Assembly (NCBI GenBank): GCA_017471245.1
Contig: JAFUVB010000060.1
Span: forward strand, 1 to 64,000
Length of the DNA: 64,000 nucleotides
Direction: 5' to 3'
DNA from: Prevotella sp.
Lineage (GTDB): Bacteria; Bacteroidota; Bacteroidia; Bacteroidales; Bacteroidaceae
Below, one piece after another: positions 25,502 through 34,446 of the stretch (position 1 is its first letter; each line of letters starts with the position of its first letter). Under the pieces are notes generated by a model, which made no database searches, was not told the origin of the DNA, and saw only the letters and a program-made list of their open reading frames with translations. The position numbers and the translations under genes were made by a program.

Positions 25502-27826
25502 ATGAATGAATCGGATACCCGTCTACACAAGATTGACCCTCAGCTGAAAGCGGCTGGTTGGGGAACAACAGATGGCAGCAGAATAACTACCGAGTACACC
25601 TTTACGAGGGGTAAGATCAGTCAGACGCAGAAAGGTAAACCCAAGCGTGCTGACTATGTGCTTATATATAAAGGTGTAAAGTTGGCGATAGTAGAAGCCA
25701 AGAGCGACGAACTGAGCTATGCCGAGGGCGTTCCCCAGGCAAAGGAGTATGCCGACATGCTGAATATCCGATTCACTTACGCTACCAATGGCAACGAAAT
25801 CTACGAAATGGATCGCCTTTCGATGGAAGAACATTTCGTGTCGGCTTATCCATCGCCTGAGGAACTTTGGCAGCGCACATACGGCGACACAGACGAATGG
25901 CGAGATAAATTCAATGCCCAGCCTTATTACGACAATGGCGTAAAACAACCAAGATATTATCAGGAAACTGCAGTAAGGCGAGTGCTTGAGGGCATAGCCA
26001 AGGGCGAGAAACGCATATTGCTTACACTCGCTACAGGTACGGGTAAAACGTTTATTGCTTTCCAGATAGCGTATAAACTATTTGAAACGCGCTGGAATCT
26101 GCGTAAGACAAATACCCGTCCAAGAATATTATTCCTTGCTGACAGAAACGTATTGGCAAACCAAGCCAAGAACGACTTCGGTGGATTTAAGGAAGACGCC
26201 ATGGTGAGGATAAAGCCAGGAAGTGTGGCTAAAGCAGGACAAGTGCCTACTAATGGCAGCGTGTTCTTTACTATATTCCAGACGTTTATGTGCGGCCCTG
26301 ACGATTCGCCTTACTTCGGGCAATATCCCAAGGATTTCTTCGACCTGATTATCATCGATGAGTGCCATCGCGGAGGTGCAAAAGACGAGAGTAATTGGCG
26401 CGGTATATTGGAGTATTTTGAGCCAGCAGTGCAGTTAGGACTTACGGCAACGCCAAGAGTAGGTCAGAATGTGAATACCTATACCTACTTTACATATCAC
26501 GCTTACGAGTATTCTCTGAAACAAGGCATAGAAGACGGATTCTTGACGCCATTCCGCCATATCAACATGAAGAGCAACATTGACGAGTATATCTATTCGC
26601 CTGATGATGAGGTAATAAGTGGAGAGGTGGAAAAAGGCAAGATCTACACAGAAGAGGACTTCTATCATGGAGATATCAAGATTCGCCAAAGAGACGAAGC
26701 CAGAGTGAAGGAGTTCTTGTCAGGGATAGGAGAGAACGAAAAAACGCTGGTGTTCTGTGCAACTCAGTCTCATGCAGCGGAGGTGCGCGATATGATTAAC
26801 GCGATACGCAAGAAGAAAGGATATTGCCAGCGTGTGACATCCAACGACGGTGAAGCTGGAGAACAATTCTTGGCAGATTTCCAAGACAACGAGAAAACTA
26901 TCCCTACAGTGCTTACCACATCGGAGAAACTTTCAACGGGTGTTGATGCACGCAACGTGAGGCACATCGTATTGCTCAGACCCGTGAACTCGATGATTGA
27001 GTTCAAGCAGATCATCGGGCGCGGGACGAGAATATATGACGGCAAATACTTTTTCACCATCTGGGATTTCGTAAGAGCCTACGAGAAGTATGCACAGCCC
27101 GATTGGGACGGTGAGCCAGTATGCCCCAAATGCGGCAATAATCCTTGTACTTGCACAGCGAGGAAGGGTAAGCCTTATGCGAAACAAGACGAAGAGGATG
27201 GCGATAACGATGTGCATGATGGTTTCCCGGAACTGGGAACGGACGTGCCGAAGCAATTAGAGATTGTGCTCTCTGACGGAAGGGCTCGTAGAATCAAGTT
27301 TGTCAATAGCATCATGTTCTGGGGAGCCGACGGCAAACCAATTAGTACGCAGCAGTTCATTGAAGAGATGTTCGGCAGGATACCCGACTTCTTCTCCTCA
27401 AGCGAAGACCTGCACCGGATATGGTCGGATCCCGAAACGCGTGAGGCATTGCTTGACAAGATGGCTGATGCGGGTTACGGCAAGGACATACTTCGTGATA
27501 TCCGTAAAATAATCGATGCTGAGCAAAGCGACTTGCTCGATGTGCTGGAATACATCGCATACGCCACGACACCGATTGAACGCAGGGTGCGTGCTGAGCG
27601 ACTGAATGGTAATTATTTGAGAAGTCTGTCGGATGCACAGCGACAGTTCGTGGCGTATCTCACTACTGCTTATGTTAAGGCAGGTGTTGATGAGCTGAGG
27701 ATGGATAAGTTGAAGACGCTGCTGGAACTGAAATTTGGCTCCATAGTAGAGGGCATCAGTGCCTTAGGCGGTGTTCCTGTCGCCCGACAGACATTCAAGG
27801 ATTTCCAGCGACATCTTTATGCCTGA
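25502..27826 (+). CDS. hsdR: Type I restriction enzyme, EcoEI-like R subunit
   Basis: A 774-aa restriction subunit. The N-terminal nuclease domain has ADYVLIYKGVKLAIVEAKS (D and ExK near residue 65). The SF2 motor has Walker A ATGTGKT at about 178, the DECH box at about 288 and LTATP at about 312, with motif VI in IIGRGTRIYDGKYFF. A small zinc-ribbon-like insertion, CPKCGNNPCTC, lies near residue 542, and an EcoEI-type C-terminal domain closes the protein. It is shorter than EcoKI-type HsdR (about 1000 aa), as is normal for the EcoEI-like group. It cuts unmodified DNA after ATP-driven translocation, together with HsdM and HsdS. Confidence 0.95.
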   Translation: MNESDTRLHKIDPQLKAAGWGTTDGSRITTEYTFTRGKISQTQKGKPKRADYVLIYKGVKLAIVEAKSDELSYAEGVPQAKEYADMLNIRFTYATNGNEIYEMDRLSMEEHFVSAYPSPEELWQRTYGDTDEWRDKFNAQPYYDNGVKQPRYYQETAVRRVLEGIAKGEKRILLTLATGTGKTFIAFQIAYKLFETRWNLRKTNTRPRILFLADRNVLANQAKNDFGGFKEDAMVRIKPGSVAKAGQVPTNGSVFFTIFQTFMCGPDDSPYFGQYPKDFFDLIIIDECHRGGAKDESNWRGILEYFEPAVQLGLTATPRVGQNVNTYTYFTYHAYEYSLKQGIEDGFLTPFRHINMKSNIDEYIYSPDDEVISGEVEKGKIYTEEDFYHGDIKIRQRDEARVKEFLSGIGENEKTLVFCATQSHAAEVRDMINAIRKKKGYCQRVTSNDGEAGEQFLADFQDNEKTIPTVLTTSEKLSTGVDARNVRHIVLLRPVNSMIEFKQIIGRGTRIYDGKYFFTIWDFVRAYEKYAQPDWDGEPVCPKCGNNPCTCTARKGKPYAKQDEEDGDNDVHDGFPELGTDVPKQLEIVLSDGRARRIKFVNSIMFWGADGKPISTQQFIEEMFGRIPDFFSSSEDLHRIWSDPETREALLDKMADAGYGKDILRDIRKIIDAEQSDLLDVLEYIAYATTPIERRVRAERLNGNYLRSLSDAQRQFVAYLTTAYVKAGVDELRMDKLKTLLELKFGSIVEGISALGGVPVARQTFKDFQRHLYA

Positions 27827-27886
27827 AACTGAATTGGTCAGTCACCGACAGCTCTGTAATGAATAAGTATAAAATCTAAACCATGC

Positions 27887-27918
27887 TTTCATTAATTCGG
27901 GATTTTTGATTATATTTG
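27887..27918 (+). promoter_or_regulatory. Bacteroidales-type promoter for the DUF2264/GH105 genes
   Basis: TTTC (27887-27890, one mismatch), 20 nt, TATATTTG (27911-27918). It overlaps the false upstream TTG start and supports the ATG at 27939. Confidence 0.65.
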
Positions 27919-27938
27919 CAGGGAATTATGATAGGGCA

Positions 27939-29252
27939 ATGAAAAAAGAGATAACGAAAGTGATGCGATTGTTGATGCTGATGCTATGCATGGGAATGAC
28001 CGTGCAGGGCGGAGGTATGGCGTGCGCTGCTCCTCCCGCTACAGCAAAAAAGAAAGTCGTGATGGAAAGCGACCGTGACTATTGGTGCCAATTGGCATAC
28101 AAGATGGCGCAGCCGGTGTTAGAGAACATGGCGAGGGGAACATTGCAGAAGAACATGCAAACGGAGTTTTCTCCCAGTTTCGACAACAGGAACCGTAAGG
28201 TGGTGTATATGGAGACTTTCGGCAGGCTGATGGCGGGCATTGCCCCGTGGCTGACGCTCCCCGATGACGACACGATAGAAGGAAGGCAGCGGCGCCAGTT
28301 GCGCGCATGGGCGCTGCAGTCATACAAGAACGGCGTGGATCCCGCATCGCCCGACTATCTGTGCTGGGGTGCCAGCGGACAGAATCTTGTGGATGCTGCC
28401 TATATTGCAGAGAGCTTCCTTCGTGGCTATGATGCCCTGTGGTTGCCTTTGGATGATGTCACCAAGCAGCGTTACATCCGTGAGTTCCAGCAGTTGCGCA
28501 AGATTGATCCTCCCTATACCAACTGGTTTCTGTTCTCATCGGTCATAGAGAGTTTCATTGCCAAGGCTGCCGGCTTGGATGCGTATGACGAGTTCCGCGT
28601 GAACACCGCTTGCCGCAAGGTGGAGGAATGGTATGCCGGCGACGGCTGGTATAGCGACGGACCAGTGTTTGCCTTTGATTATTATTCCAGCTATGTGTTC
28701 CATGCCATGTATATAGAAACGCTGCGCGCCATGGCAGATGCAGGGGCGAACACGCGCATTGACTATGCAAAATATGAGCAGCGCGCCGTGAAGAGAGCGC
28801 AGAAATATGCCATTATCCTGGAGCGGTTCATCTCGCCCGAAGGCACTTTCCCCGTGTTCGGACGTTCCATTGCCTACCGCTTGGCAGCCTTGCAGCCGTT
28901 GGCACTGCTTGCCTGGTACGGACAGTTGCCACAGGAACTGGCAAACGGACAGGTGAGGGCGGCACTGACGAAGGTGATGCACCGCATGTTCGACGGGCAG
29001 CAGAACTTCAACGCGGGCGGATTCCTCACCATCGGGTTCTGCGGCAGTCAGCCCGAGATTGCCGACTGGTATACCAACAATGGCAGCCTTTATATGACCT
29101 CGCTCTGCTTCATGCCCCTTGGCTTGGCTGCCGATGCACCATTCTGGACCGATGCCCCACAGCCATGGACGCAGATGAAGGCATGGAGCGGAGAGCCTTT
29201 CCCGAAGGATCATCGCTGGGACGATGACATTCAGACGAAAGACAAATGGTAA
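27939..29252 (+). CDS. Exported DUF2264 protein, probable glycan-active enzyme
   Basis: Start set at the ATG 27939, just downstream of the promoter; it gives a 437-aa protein with a signal peptide (cleavage near ACA). The whole length matches DUF2264 (YWCQLAYKMAQPVLENMARG, YMETFGRLMAGIAPWL, YSDGPVFAFDYYSSYVFHAMY, RSIAYRLAALQPLALLAWYG), a helical (alpha/alpha) toroid family found with uronic-acid-active enzymes; to my knowledge some members are classed as GH154 beta-glucuronidases. It lies directly before the GH105 gene (45 nt), so both probably act on an unsaturated or uronic-acid-containing oligosaccharide. The exact substrate is not visible. Confidence 0.85.
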   Translation: MKKEITKVMRLLMLMLCMGMTVQGGGMACAAPPATAKKKVVMESDRDYWCQLAYKMAQPVLENMARGTLQKNMQTEFSPSFDNRNRKVVYMETFGRLMAGIAPWLTLPDDDTIEGRQRRQLRAWALQSYKNGVDPASPDYLCWGASGQNLVDAAYIAESFLRGYDALWLPLDDVTKQRYIREFQQLRKIDPPYTNWFLFSSVIESFIAKAAGLDAYDEFRVNTACRKVEEWYAGDGWYSDGPVFAFDYYSSYVFHAMYIETLRAMADAGANTRIDYAKYEQRAVKRAQKYAIILERFISPEGTFPVFGRSIAYRLAALQPLALLAWYGQLPQELANGQVRAALTKVMHRMFDGQQNFNAGGFLTIGFCGSQPEIADWYTNNGSLYMTSLCFMPLGLAADAPFWTDAPQPWTQMKAWSGEPFPKDHRWDDDIQTKDKW

Positions 29253-29296
29253 GAAATGAACAGCCGACAGCAATGTGCGGCATAAAAAAGAATAAG

Positions 29297-30514
29297 ATGA
29301 GAAGAATAACTGTATTTCTGTTGTTGGGCTTTCTTGCCGTGATGCCGTCGGAGGCAAAGCGGTGGAGCGCGCGCGACGTGATAGAGGTGATCAGGAAGGT
29401 GAACCGTTACTGGCAGGAGAACAACCCTGCCGAGGTGAATGCGTTCTGGGACAATGCCGCCTATCACACGGGGAACATGGAAGTGTACAAGTTGCTGAAG
29501 GATGAGGCGATGCTCAACTACAGCCGCCGATGGGCTGAGCACAACCACTGGATGGGAGCCACGGATGCTAACCCGGCGAAGTGGGAGTATAGGCAGTATG
29601 GCGAAGATCAGCAGCACGTGCTGTTCGGCGACTGGCAAATCTGCTTCCAGACATACATCGACCTGTATCATATCGACCAGGGCGGTGAGCAGAAAGTGGC
29701 GCGGGCAAAGGAGGTGATGACCTTTGAGGCATACAGCCGTGAGCGCGACTACTGGTGGTGGGCTGATGCCTTGTACATGGTGATGCCCGTGATGACGAAG
29801 ATGTACCGCCTTACGGGCGACGAGCAATATCTTGAAAAGCTCTATCAGAACGTGACATTCACCGACAGCATCATGCTCGACAAGGAGACAGGACTCTATT
29901 TCCGCGACGGCAAATATGTGTTTCCCAAGCACAAGACCGCAAGTGGAAAGAAAGATTTCTGGGCGCGCGGCGCCGGATGGGTGCTGGCAGGACTTGCCAA
30001 AGTGCTGCAGGATTTGCCTGACGACAACCCTCAGCGACAGTTTTTTGTGGATAAATACGTGCGCTTGGCGCGGGCTGTTGCTGCTATTCAGCAGAAAAAA
30101 GGCTACTGGACGCGCTCGATGATGGATGCTCAGCAGGCTCCCGGTCCGGAGACCAGCGGCACTGCGTTCTTCACCTACGGTATGCTTTGGGGCATGAACA
30201 ACGGGCTGTTGAGCGAGGAAGAGTTTGCTCCAGTGGTGGAAAAGGCATGGCGTTATCTCACCAAGACGGCGTTGCAGAAAGATGGGCGAGTGGGTTTCGT
30301 GCAGCCCATTGGCGAGCGGGCAATCCCCGGACAGACGGTTGACGCATCATCGCAGGCCAATTTCGGTGTGGGCGCATTCCTGTTAGCGAGCTGCGAATAC
30401 GTGCGCTATTTAGACCGCAGGCTGGCTTCCAAGGCAAAAAAGAGCAGGCGGCACGACGGGTTTAAGCCCGGTGCATTCGTGAGCGTAGGCACTGGCGTGC
30501 AGTTATCAAGATAA
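29297..30514 (+). CDS. GH105 unsaturated rhamnogalacturonyl hydrolase-like enzyme
   Basis: The ATG at 29297 gives a clean signal peptide (MRRITVFLLLGFLAVMPSEA); a longer frame from 29246 overlaps the previous stop and is less likely. The 405-aa protein has the GH88/GH105 six-helix toroid: WWADALYMVMPVMTKMYRLTG with catalytic candidate Asp157, RGAGWVLAGLAKVL, and SGTAFFTYGMLWGMNNG. These enzymes hydrate the 4,5-unsaturated uronic acid left by polysaccharide lyases, releasing the sugar. With DUF2264 upstream and beta-galactosidase downstream it points to pectin or rhamnogalacturonan breakdown. Confidence 0.9.
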   Translation: MRRITVFLLLGFLAVMPSEAKRWSARDVIEVIRKVNRYWQENNPAEVNAFWDNAAYHTGNMEVYKLLKDEAMLNYSRRWAEHNHWMGATDANPAKWEYRQYGEDQQHVLFGDWQICFQTYIDLYHIDQGGEQKVARAKEVMTFEAYSRERDYWWWADALYMVMPVMTKMYRLTGDEQYLEKLYQNVTFTDSIMLDKETGLYFRDGKYVFPKHKTASGKKDFWARGAGWVLAGLAKVLQDLPDDNPQRQFFVDKYVRLARAVAAIQQKKGYWTRSMMDAQQAPGPETSGTAFFTYGMLWGMNNGLLSEEEFAPVVEKAWRYLTKTALQKDGRVGFVQPIGERAIPGQTVDASSQANFGVGAFLLASCEYVRYLDRRLASKAKKSRRHDGFKPGAFVSVGTGVQLSR

Positions 30515-30574
30515 GATGAAGACAACAAAAAAAGTATAACGATAAGTAGATGAACACAATTATCTTATATCAAC

Positions 30575-30647
30575 ACAACGGATTCTACGGATTTTACGGA
30601 TTCATGCAATACTGGTAAAAATCTGTTTAATCCGTGAAATCCGTTGT
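30575..30647. repeat. Inverted repeat of ACGGATT words, hairpin
   Basis: The left arm (30575-30602, ACAACGGATTCTACGGATT and one more unit) and right arm (30629-30647, AATCCGTGAAATCCGTTGT) pair over about 19 bp and are followed by TTTT. It lies after the GH105 gene and may act as a terminator. A closely related copy is at 46815-46900. Confidence 0.7.
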
Positions 30648-30697
30648 TTTGATTGAGAATATAATAGAATGTATAAACTAAATATAAATAGTTATTT

Positions 30698-33600
30698 ATG
30701 AGAAAACAATTGTTTATGACGGCTGTGATGCTGGCTGCGGCAGCAGGAGCATGGGCACAGTCGTTCAGCGAGTGGCACAACATGGCAGTGAACAGTGTGA
30801 ATGCACTGACAAAGCACACCACATTCTTTCCGTTTGAGAACGAGCAGCTGGCGCTGAAGGGCGACATGCGGCAGTCGGAACGTTTCGTTTCGCTGCATGG
30901 CGACTGGAAATTCCAGTGGGTGGAGAATGCCGACCAGCGCCCGGCAGACTTCTTCAAGACCGATTATGATGACTCCCGCTGGGGCAAGATGCCAGTGCCG
31001 GGCATGTGGGAACTCAACGGCTACGGCGATCCGCTGTATGTGAACATCGGCTTTGCATGGCGCGGACATTTCCAGAATCCCACCATGGCCGACTATAAAG
31101 AGGGCGATTTCAACATGGCGGTGCCGGTGAAAGACAATCATGTGGGCTCTTACCGTCGCACGGTAACCATCCCCGAAGGGTGGAACGGCAAGCAGGTGAT
31201 AGCCCGTTTCGGCAGCGTAACGAGCAACATCTATCTCTGGGTGAACGGCAGCTTCGTGGGTTATAGCGAGGATTCCAAGGTGGCAACAGAGTTTGATGTC
31301 ACGCCGTATGTGCATCCGGGAGAGAATCTGATTGCCTTCCAGGTGTTCCGCTGGTGCGACGGTTCTTATTGCGAGGATCAGGATTTCTGGCGGTTGAGCG
31401 GCGTGGCTCGCGACAGCTATCTGTATTGCAGCGATGCCGAGACGCATATCGATGATATCCGCATCACTCCCGACTTGGTGGACGATTATCAGGACGGCAC
31501 GCTGACGGTGAAGGTGCTTGCCCGCGGACAGGGCAATGTGCAGCTCTCGCTTTTCGACGCATGCGGCAACGAAGTGGCAAACGGCATCATCAATGCCTGG
31601 GAAGAATCCTTGCCGAAGCAGGGCGGGGTGGTGCTCACGGTGAAGAATCCGAAGAAATGGACGGCAGAGACACCTTATTTATATACGTTGGTAGCAAAGA
31701 CAATCTCAGCCTCACAGCCCAAGCGCGTGAAAGGCAAGAAACAGCAACCCGTGGCAGAAACGTGCCATGAGGTGATCACGCAGAGAGTGGGTTTCCGCAA
31801 GGTGGAGATAAAAAACGCGCAGCTGCTTGTCAACGGACAGCCGATACTGATCAAGGGTGCCGACCGCCACGAGATGGATCCCGACGGCGGCTATGTGGTG
31901 AGCCGTGAGCGCATGATTCAGGATATACGGATCATGAAGCGGTTCAACATCAATGCCGTGCGCACCTGCCATTATCCCGACGACCCCGTGTGGTACGACC
32001 TTTGCGATGAATACGGCATCTATCTCTGTGCCGAGGCGAACCAAGAGACTCACGGCTTCGGTTACAACAAGGAGAAGGCACTGAGCTATACGCCGCTCTT
32101 CGGTAAGCAGATATTGGAGCGCAACCAGCACAACGTGCAGTCGCACTTCAACCATCCGAGCATCATCATCTGGAGCCTGGGCAACGAAACGATTGACGGA
32201 CCAAACTTCACGGCTGCCAACCAGTGGATCAAGGCGCAAGACCCGAGCCGACCCATCCACTGGGAACGCGCCGCCGGAGGTGAGAACACCGACATACAAT
32301 GCCCGATGTATGCCACGCATGAATGGTGCGAGCGCTATGCCAGCGACCCGAATTCCACGAAGCCGCTCATACAGTGCGAATACAGTCATGCCATGGGCAA
32401 CAGCTCAGGAGGCTTCAAGGAATACTGGGAACTGGTGCGCAAATATCCCAAATACCAAGGTGGTTTCATCTGGGACTTCGTGGATCAGGCACTCCGCAAG
32501 GGCAATGGCTATGCCTATGGCGGCGATTACAACACCTACGACCCCTCTGACAACAACTTCAACTGTAACGGACTGATCTCTCCCGACCGCGTTCCCAACC
32601 CGCAGATGTATGAGGTGGGCTACTATTATCAGAACATCTGGGCGGAACCTGTAGACATCGCGAAAGGCAAAATCCGCGTGAAGAACGAGAATTTCTTCAA
32701 GGATCTCGCCAACGTGAGCATGGAATGGGCATTGCTTGCCGACGGAAAGACGGTGCAGCAGGGTTCCATTGACAATCTGGACATTGCCCCGCAGCAGCAG
32801 AAGGAGTTCACGCTGCCGTTGGGTTCCGACAACGAGGAGTATCTCAACAGTGAGCTCCTGCTGAACATCGACTTCCGGCTGAAACAGGCAGAGCCGCTCT
32901 TGGAGGCTGGACAGACGGTGGCCTACAATCAGTTGCCCATCAGCAAATACCTGATGAACCCCGAAGACAACTACGACCCCAGTATTAAATATAAGGTGAA
33001 AAACGACAAGAAACAGAGCATCACCACCATTTCGGCAAAGGATTTCACGGTGGCATTCAACCAGCAGACGGGGTTCCTCTGCCGCTATGATGTGGCAGGC
33101 AAGCCGATGCTCGGCGAAGGCGGAACGCTGAAACCCAACTTCTGGCGCGCCGTGACAGACAACGACATGGGTGCCGGAGCCCACCGCGACTACAAGGTGT
33201 GGCGCAATCCCACGCTGAACCTCACCCTGTTTGAGGTGAAGCAGACCAAGACAAAGCTGGGCGAGAAGGTGGTGAGCGTAAAGACGGCGTATGACATGCC
33301 CGAGGTGCATGCCACATTGAACTTCACATACGTGGTGAATTCAGCCGGAGAGATAGTCGTGCACGAGTCGATGAAGGCAACCGACGGCGTGGAAGTGCCT
33401 GATATGTTCCGCTACGGACTCATCCTGCAGATGCCCTATCAGATGGACAGAAGCCATTTCTACGGTCGCGGACCCATTGAGAGCTATGCCGACCGCAAGA
33501 TGTCGCAGCGGGTGGGCATATACAGCCAGACTGCCGACGAGCAGTTCTATCCCTACATCCGTCCGCAGGAAACAGGAACGAAGGCAGACATACGGTGGTG

Positions 33601-33889
33601 GGAACAGACCGATGCCGAAGGAAGTGGACTGCTTATCACATGCCGCAACCCCTTCTATACCTCCGCCCTCCACTATGACGTGGAAGCCCTCGACGACGGC
33701 GACGACAAAGAGCAACGCCATGTGCAGGACATTCCGAAATCGAAGTTCACCAATCTCTATATCGACCGCGAGCATGCAGGCGTGGGAGGTGTGAACAGCT
33801 GGAACAAGGATGCACTGCCACTGCCGCAATACCGCGTGAAATATGCCAACAAGCGCTTCGGCTTCGTCATATCGCCGATTAGGAAATAG
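30698..33889 (+). CDS. GH2 beta-galactosidase, LacZ type, secreted
   Basis: A 1063-aa enzyme with a signal peptide (ending AWAQ). Domains in order: sugar-binding jelly roll (about 65-245), Ig-like domain (about 250-370), TIM barrel (about 375-650) and the Bgal_small_N domain (about 780-1055). The acid/base is Glu497 in SLGNETIDG and the nucleophile is Glu561 in PLIQCEYSHAMGNSSG. It removes terminal beta-galactose; location periplasm or surface. It stands 183 nt downstream of the GH105 gene, separated by a hairpin repeat, and upstream of the GH51 arabinofuranosidase. Confidence 0.95.
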   Translation: MRKQLFMTAVMLAAAAGAWAQSFSEWHNMAVNSVNALTKHTTFFPFENEQLALKGDMRQSERFVSLHGDWKFQWVENADQRPADFFKTDYDDSRWGKMPVPGMWELNGYGDPLYVNIGFAWRGHFQNPTMADYKEGDFNMAVPVKDNHVGSYRRTVTIPEGWNGKQVIARFGSVTSNIYLWVNGSFVGYSEDSKVATEFDVTPYVHPGENLIAFQVFRWCDGSYCEDQDFWRLSGVARDSYLYCSDAETHIDDIRITPDLVDDYQDGTLTVKVLARGQGNVQLSLFDACGNEVANGIINAWEESLPKQGGVVLTVKNPKKWTAETPYLYTLVAKTISASQPKRVKGKKQQPVAETCHEVITQRVGFRKVEIKNAQLLVNGQPILIKGADRHEMDPDGGYVVSRERMIQDIRIMKRFNINAVRTCHYPDDPVWYDLCDEYGIYLCAEANQETHGFGYNKEKALSYTPLFGKQILERNQHNVQSHFNHPSIIIWSLGNETIDGPNFTAANQWIKAQDPSRPIHWERAAGGENTDIQCPMYATHEWCERYASDPNSTKPLIQCEYSHAMGNSSGGFKEYWELVRKYPKYQGGFIWDFVDQALRKGNGYAYGGDYNTYDPSDNNFNCNGLISPDRVPNPQMYEVGYYYQNIWAEPVDIAKGKIRVKNENFFKDLANVSMEWALLADGKTVQQGSIDNLDIAPQQQKEFTLPLGSDNEEYLNSELLLNIDFRLKQAEPLLEAGQTVAYNQLPISKYLMNPEDNYDPSIKYKVKNDKKQSITTISAKDFTVAFNQQTGFLCRYDVAGKPMLGEGGTLKPNFWRAVTDNDMGAGAHRDYKVWRNPTLNLTLFEVKQTKTKLGEKVVSVKTAYDMPEVHATLNFTYVVNSAGEIVVHESMKATDGVEVPDMFRYGLILQMPYQMDRSHFYGRGPIESYADRKMSQRVGIYSQTADEQFYPYIRPQETGTKADIRWWEQTDAEGSGLLITCRNPFYTSALHYDVEALDDGDDKEQRHVQDIPKSKFTNLYIDREHAGVGGVNSWNKDALPLPQYRVKYANKRFGFVISPIRK

Positions 33890-33950
33890 CGAATATAAGT
33901 GTACATGCGCGTAACGATCTGAATGCCAGAGCTGTGTATTGTTTTTAGTG

Positions 33951-34154
33951 CTACCTGCTGCGTTACCCGCAGCGTTACCTACTGCGTCATTTCATTGACC
34001 ATTGACCATTAAGCATTGACCGTTGACCATTGAGCTATATTCTATGGGCATGAACTATTCATCTACAGATACTGAGCACCCCACAATGTTCAATGGTCAA
34101 TGTACAATGGTCAATAGAAGAAAGCGCAGCGGGTAACGCAGCAGGTAACGCAGC
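33951..34154. repeat. Long inverted repeat with 12-bp GCTGCGTTACCC units and TTGACCA repeats
   Basis: The left arm (33951-34020) has units GCTGCGTTACCC, GCAGCGTTACCT and ACTGCGTC, then CATTGACC repeats. The right arm (34088-34154) has the reverse complements (GGTCAATG, GGGTAACGCAGC, AGGTAACGCAGC). The outer 12-bp unit is related to that at 11456-11746, but the inner simple repeat differs. No gene lies in the 33890-34446 gap. Confidence 0.75.
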
Positions 34155-34258
34155 TAATTCTTCAAGTTGCTGGTAGCCAATATCTTATGCATATCTACAC
34201 ATAAGTTTCTTTTTTAGCATAGGAGTAAAGAATGAAAATAATATGCTGCCGTTGTGGA

Positions 34259-34360
34259 AAACCTATATTTCTGATGTACAAAACCTATGCTTTTGGATAG
34301 TGAAACCTAAGGTTTTTTGCCACAAAAACATAGGTTTTGGCATGCAGAACCTATGTTTCT
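34259..34360. repeat. 22-bp phased array of AACCTATG words
   Basis: ACCTA occurs at 34261, 34283, 34305 and 34349, with an inverted copy (ATAGGT) near 34330-34335. Spacing is 22 bp. The order direct, direct, direct, inverted, direct is the same as in the array at 21351, though the word differs. It sits just upstream of the GH51 promoter. Confidence 0.75.
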
Positions 34361-34390
34361 GTGTATTTTTCTTCTTCATCCCGTGAATAT

Positions 34391-34421
34391 TTTGCAAAGT
34401 AAAAAAGTTTGCGTATCTTTG
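34391..34421 (+). promoter_or_regulatory. Bacteroidales-type promoter for the GH51 gene
   Basis: TTTG (34391-34394), 19 nt, TATCTTTG (34414-34421): a perfect consensus match. The predicted transcript would begin near 34427, only about 20 nt before the ATG. Confidence 0.85.
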
Positions 34422-34446
34422 TGGCGTAAAACAAAAACATCGGATT

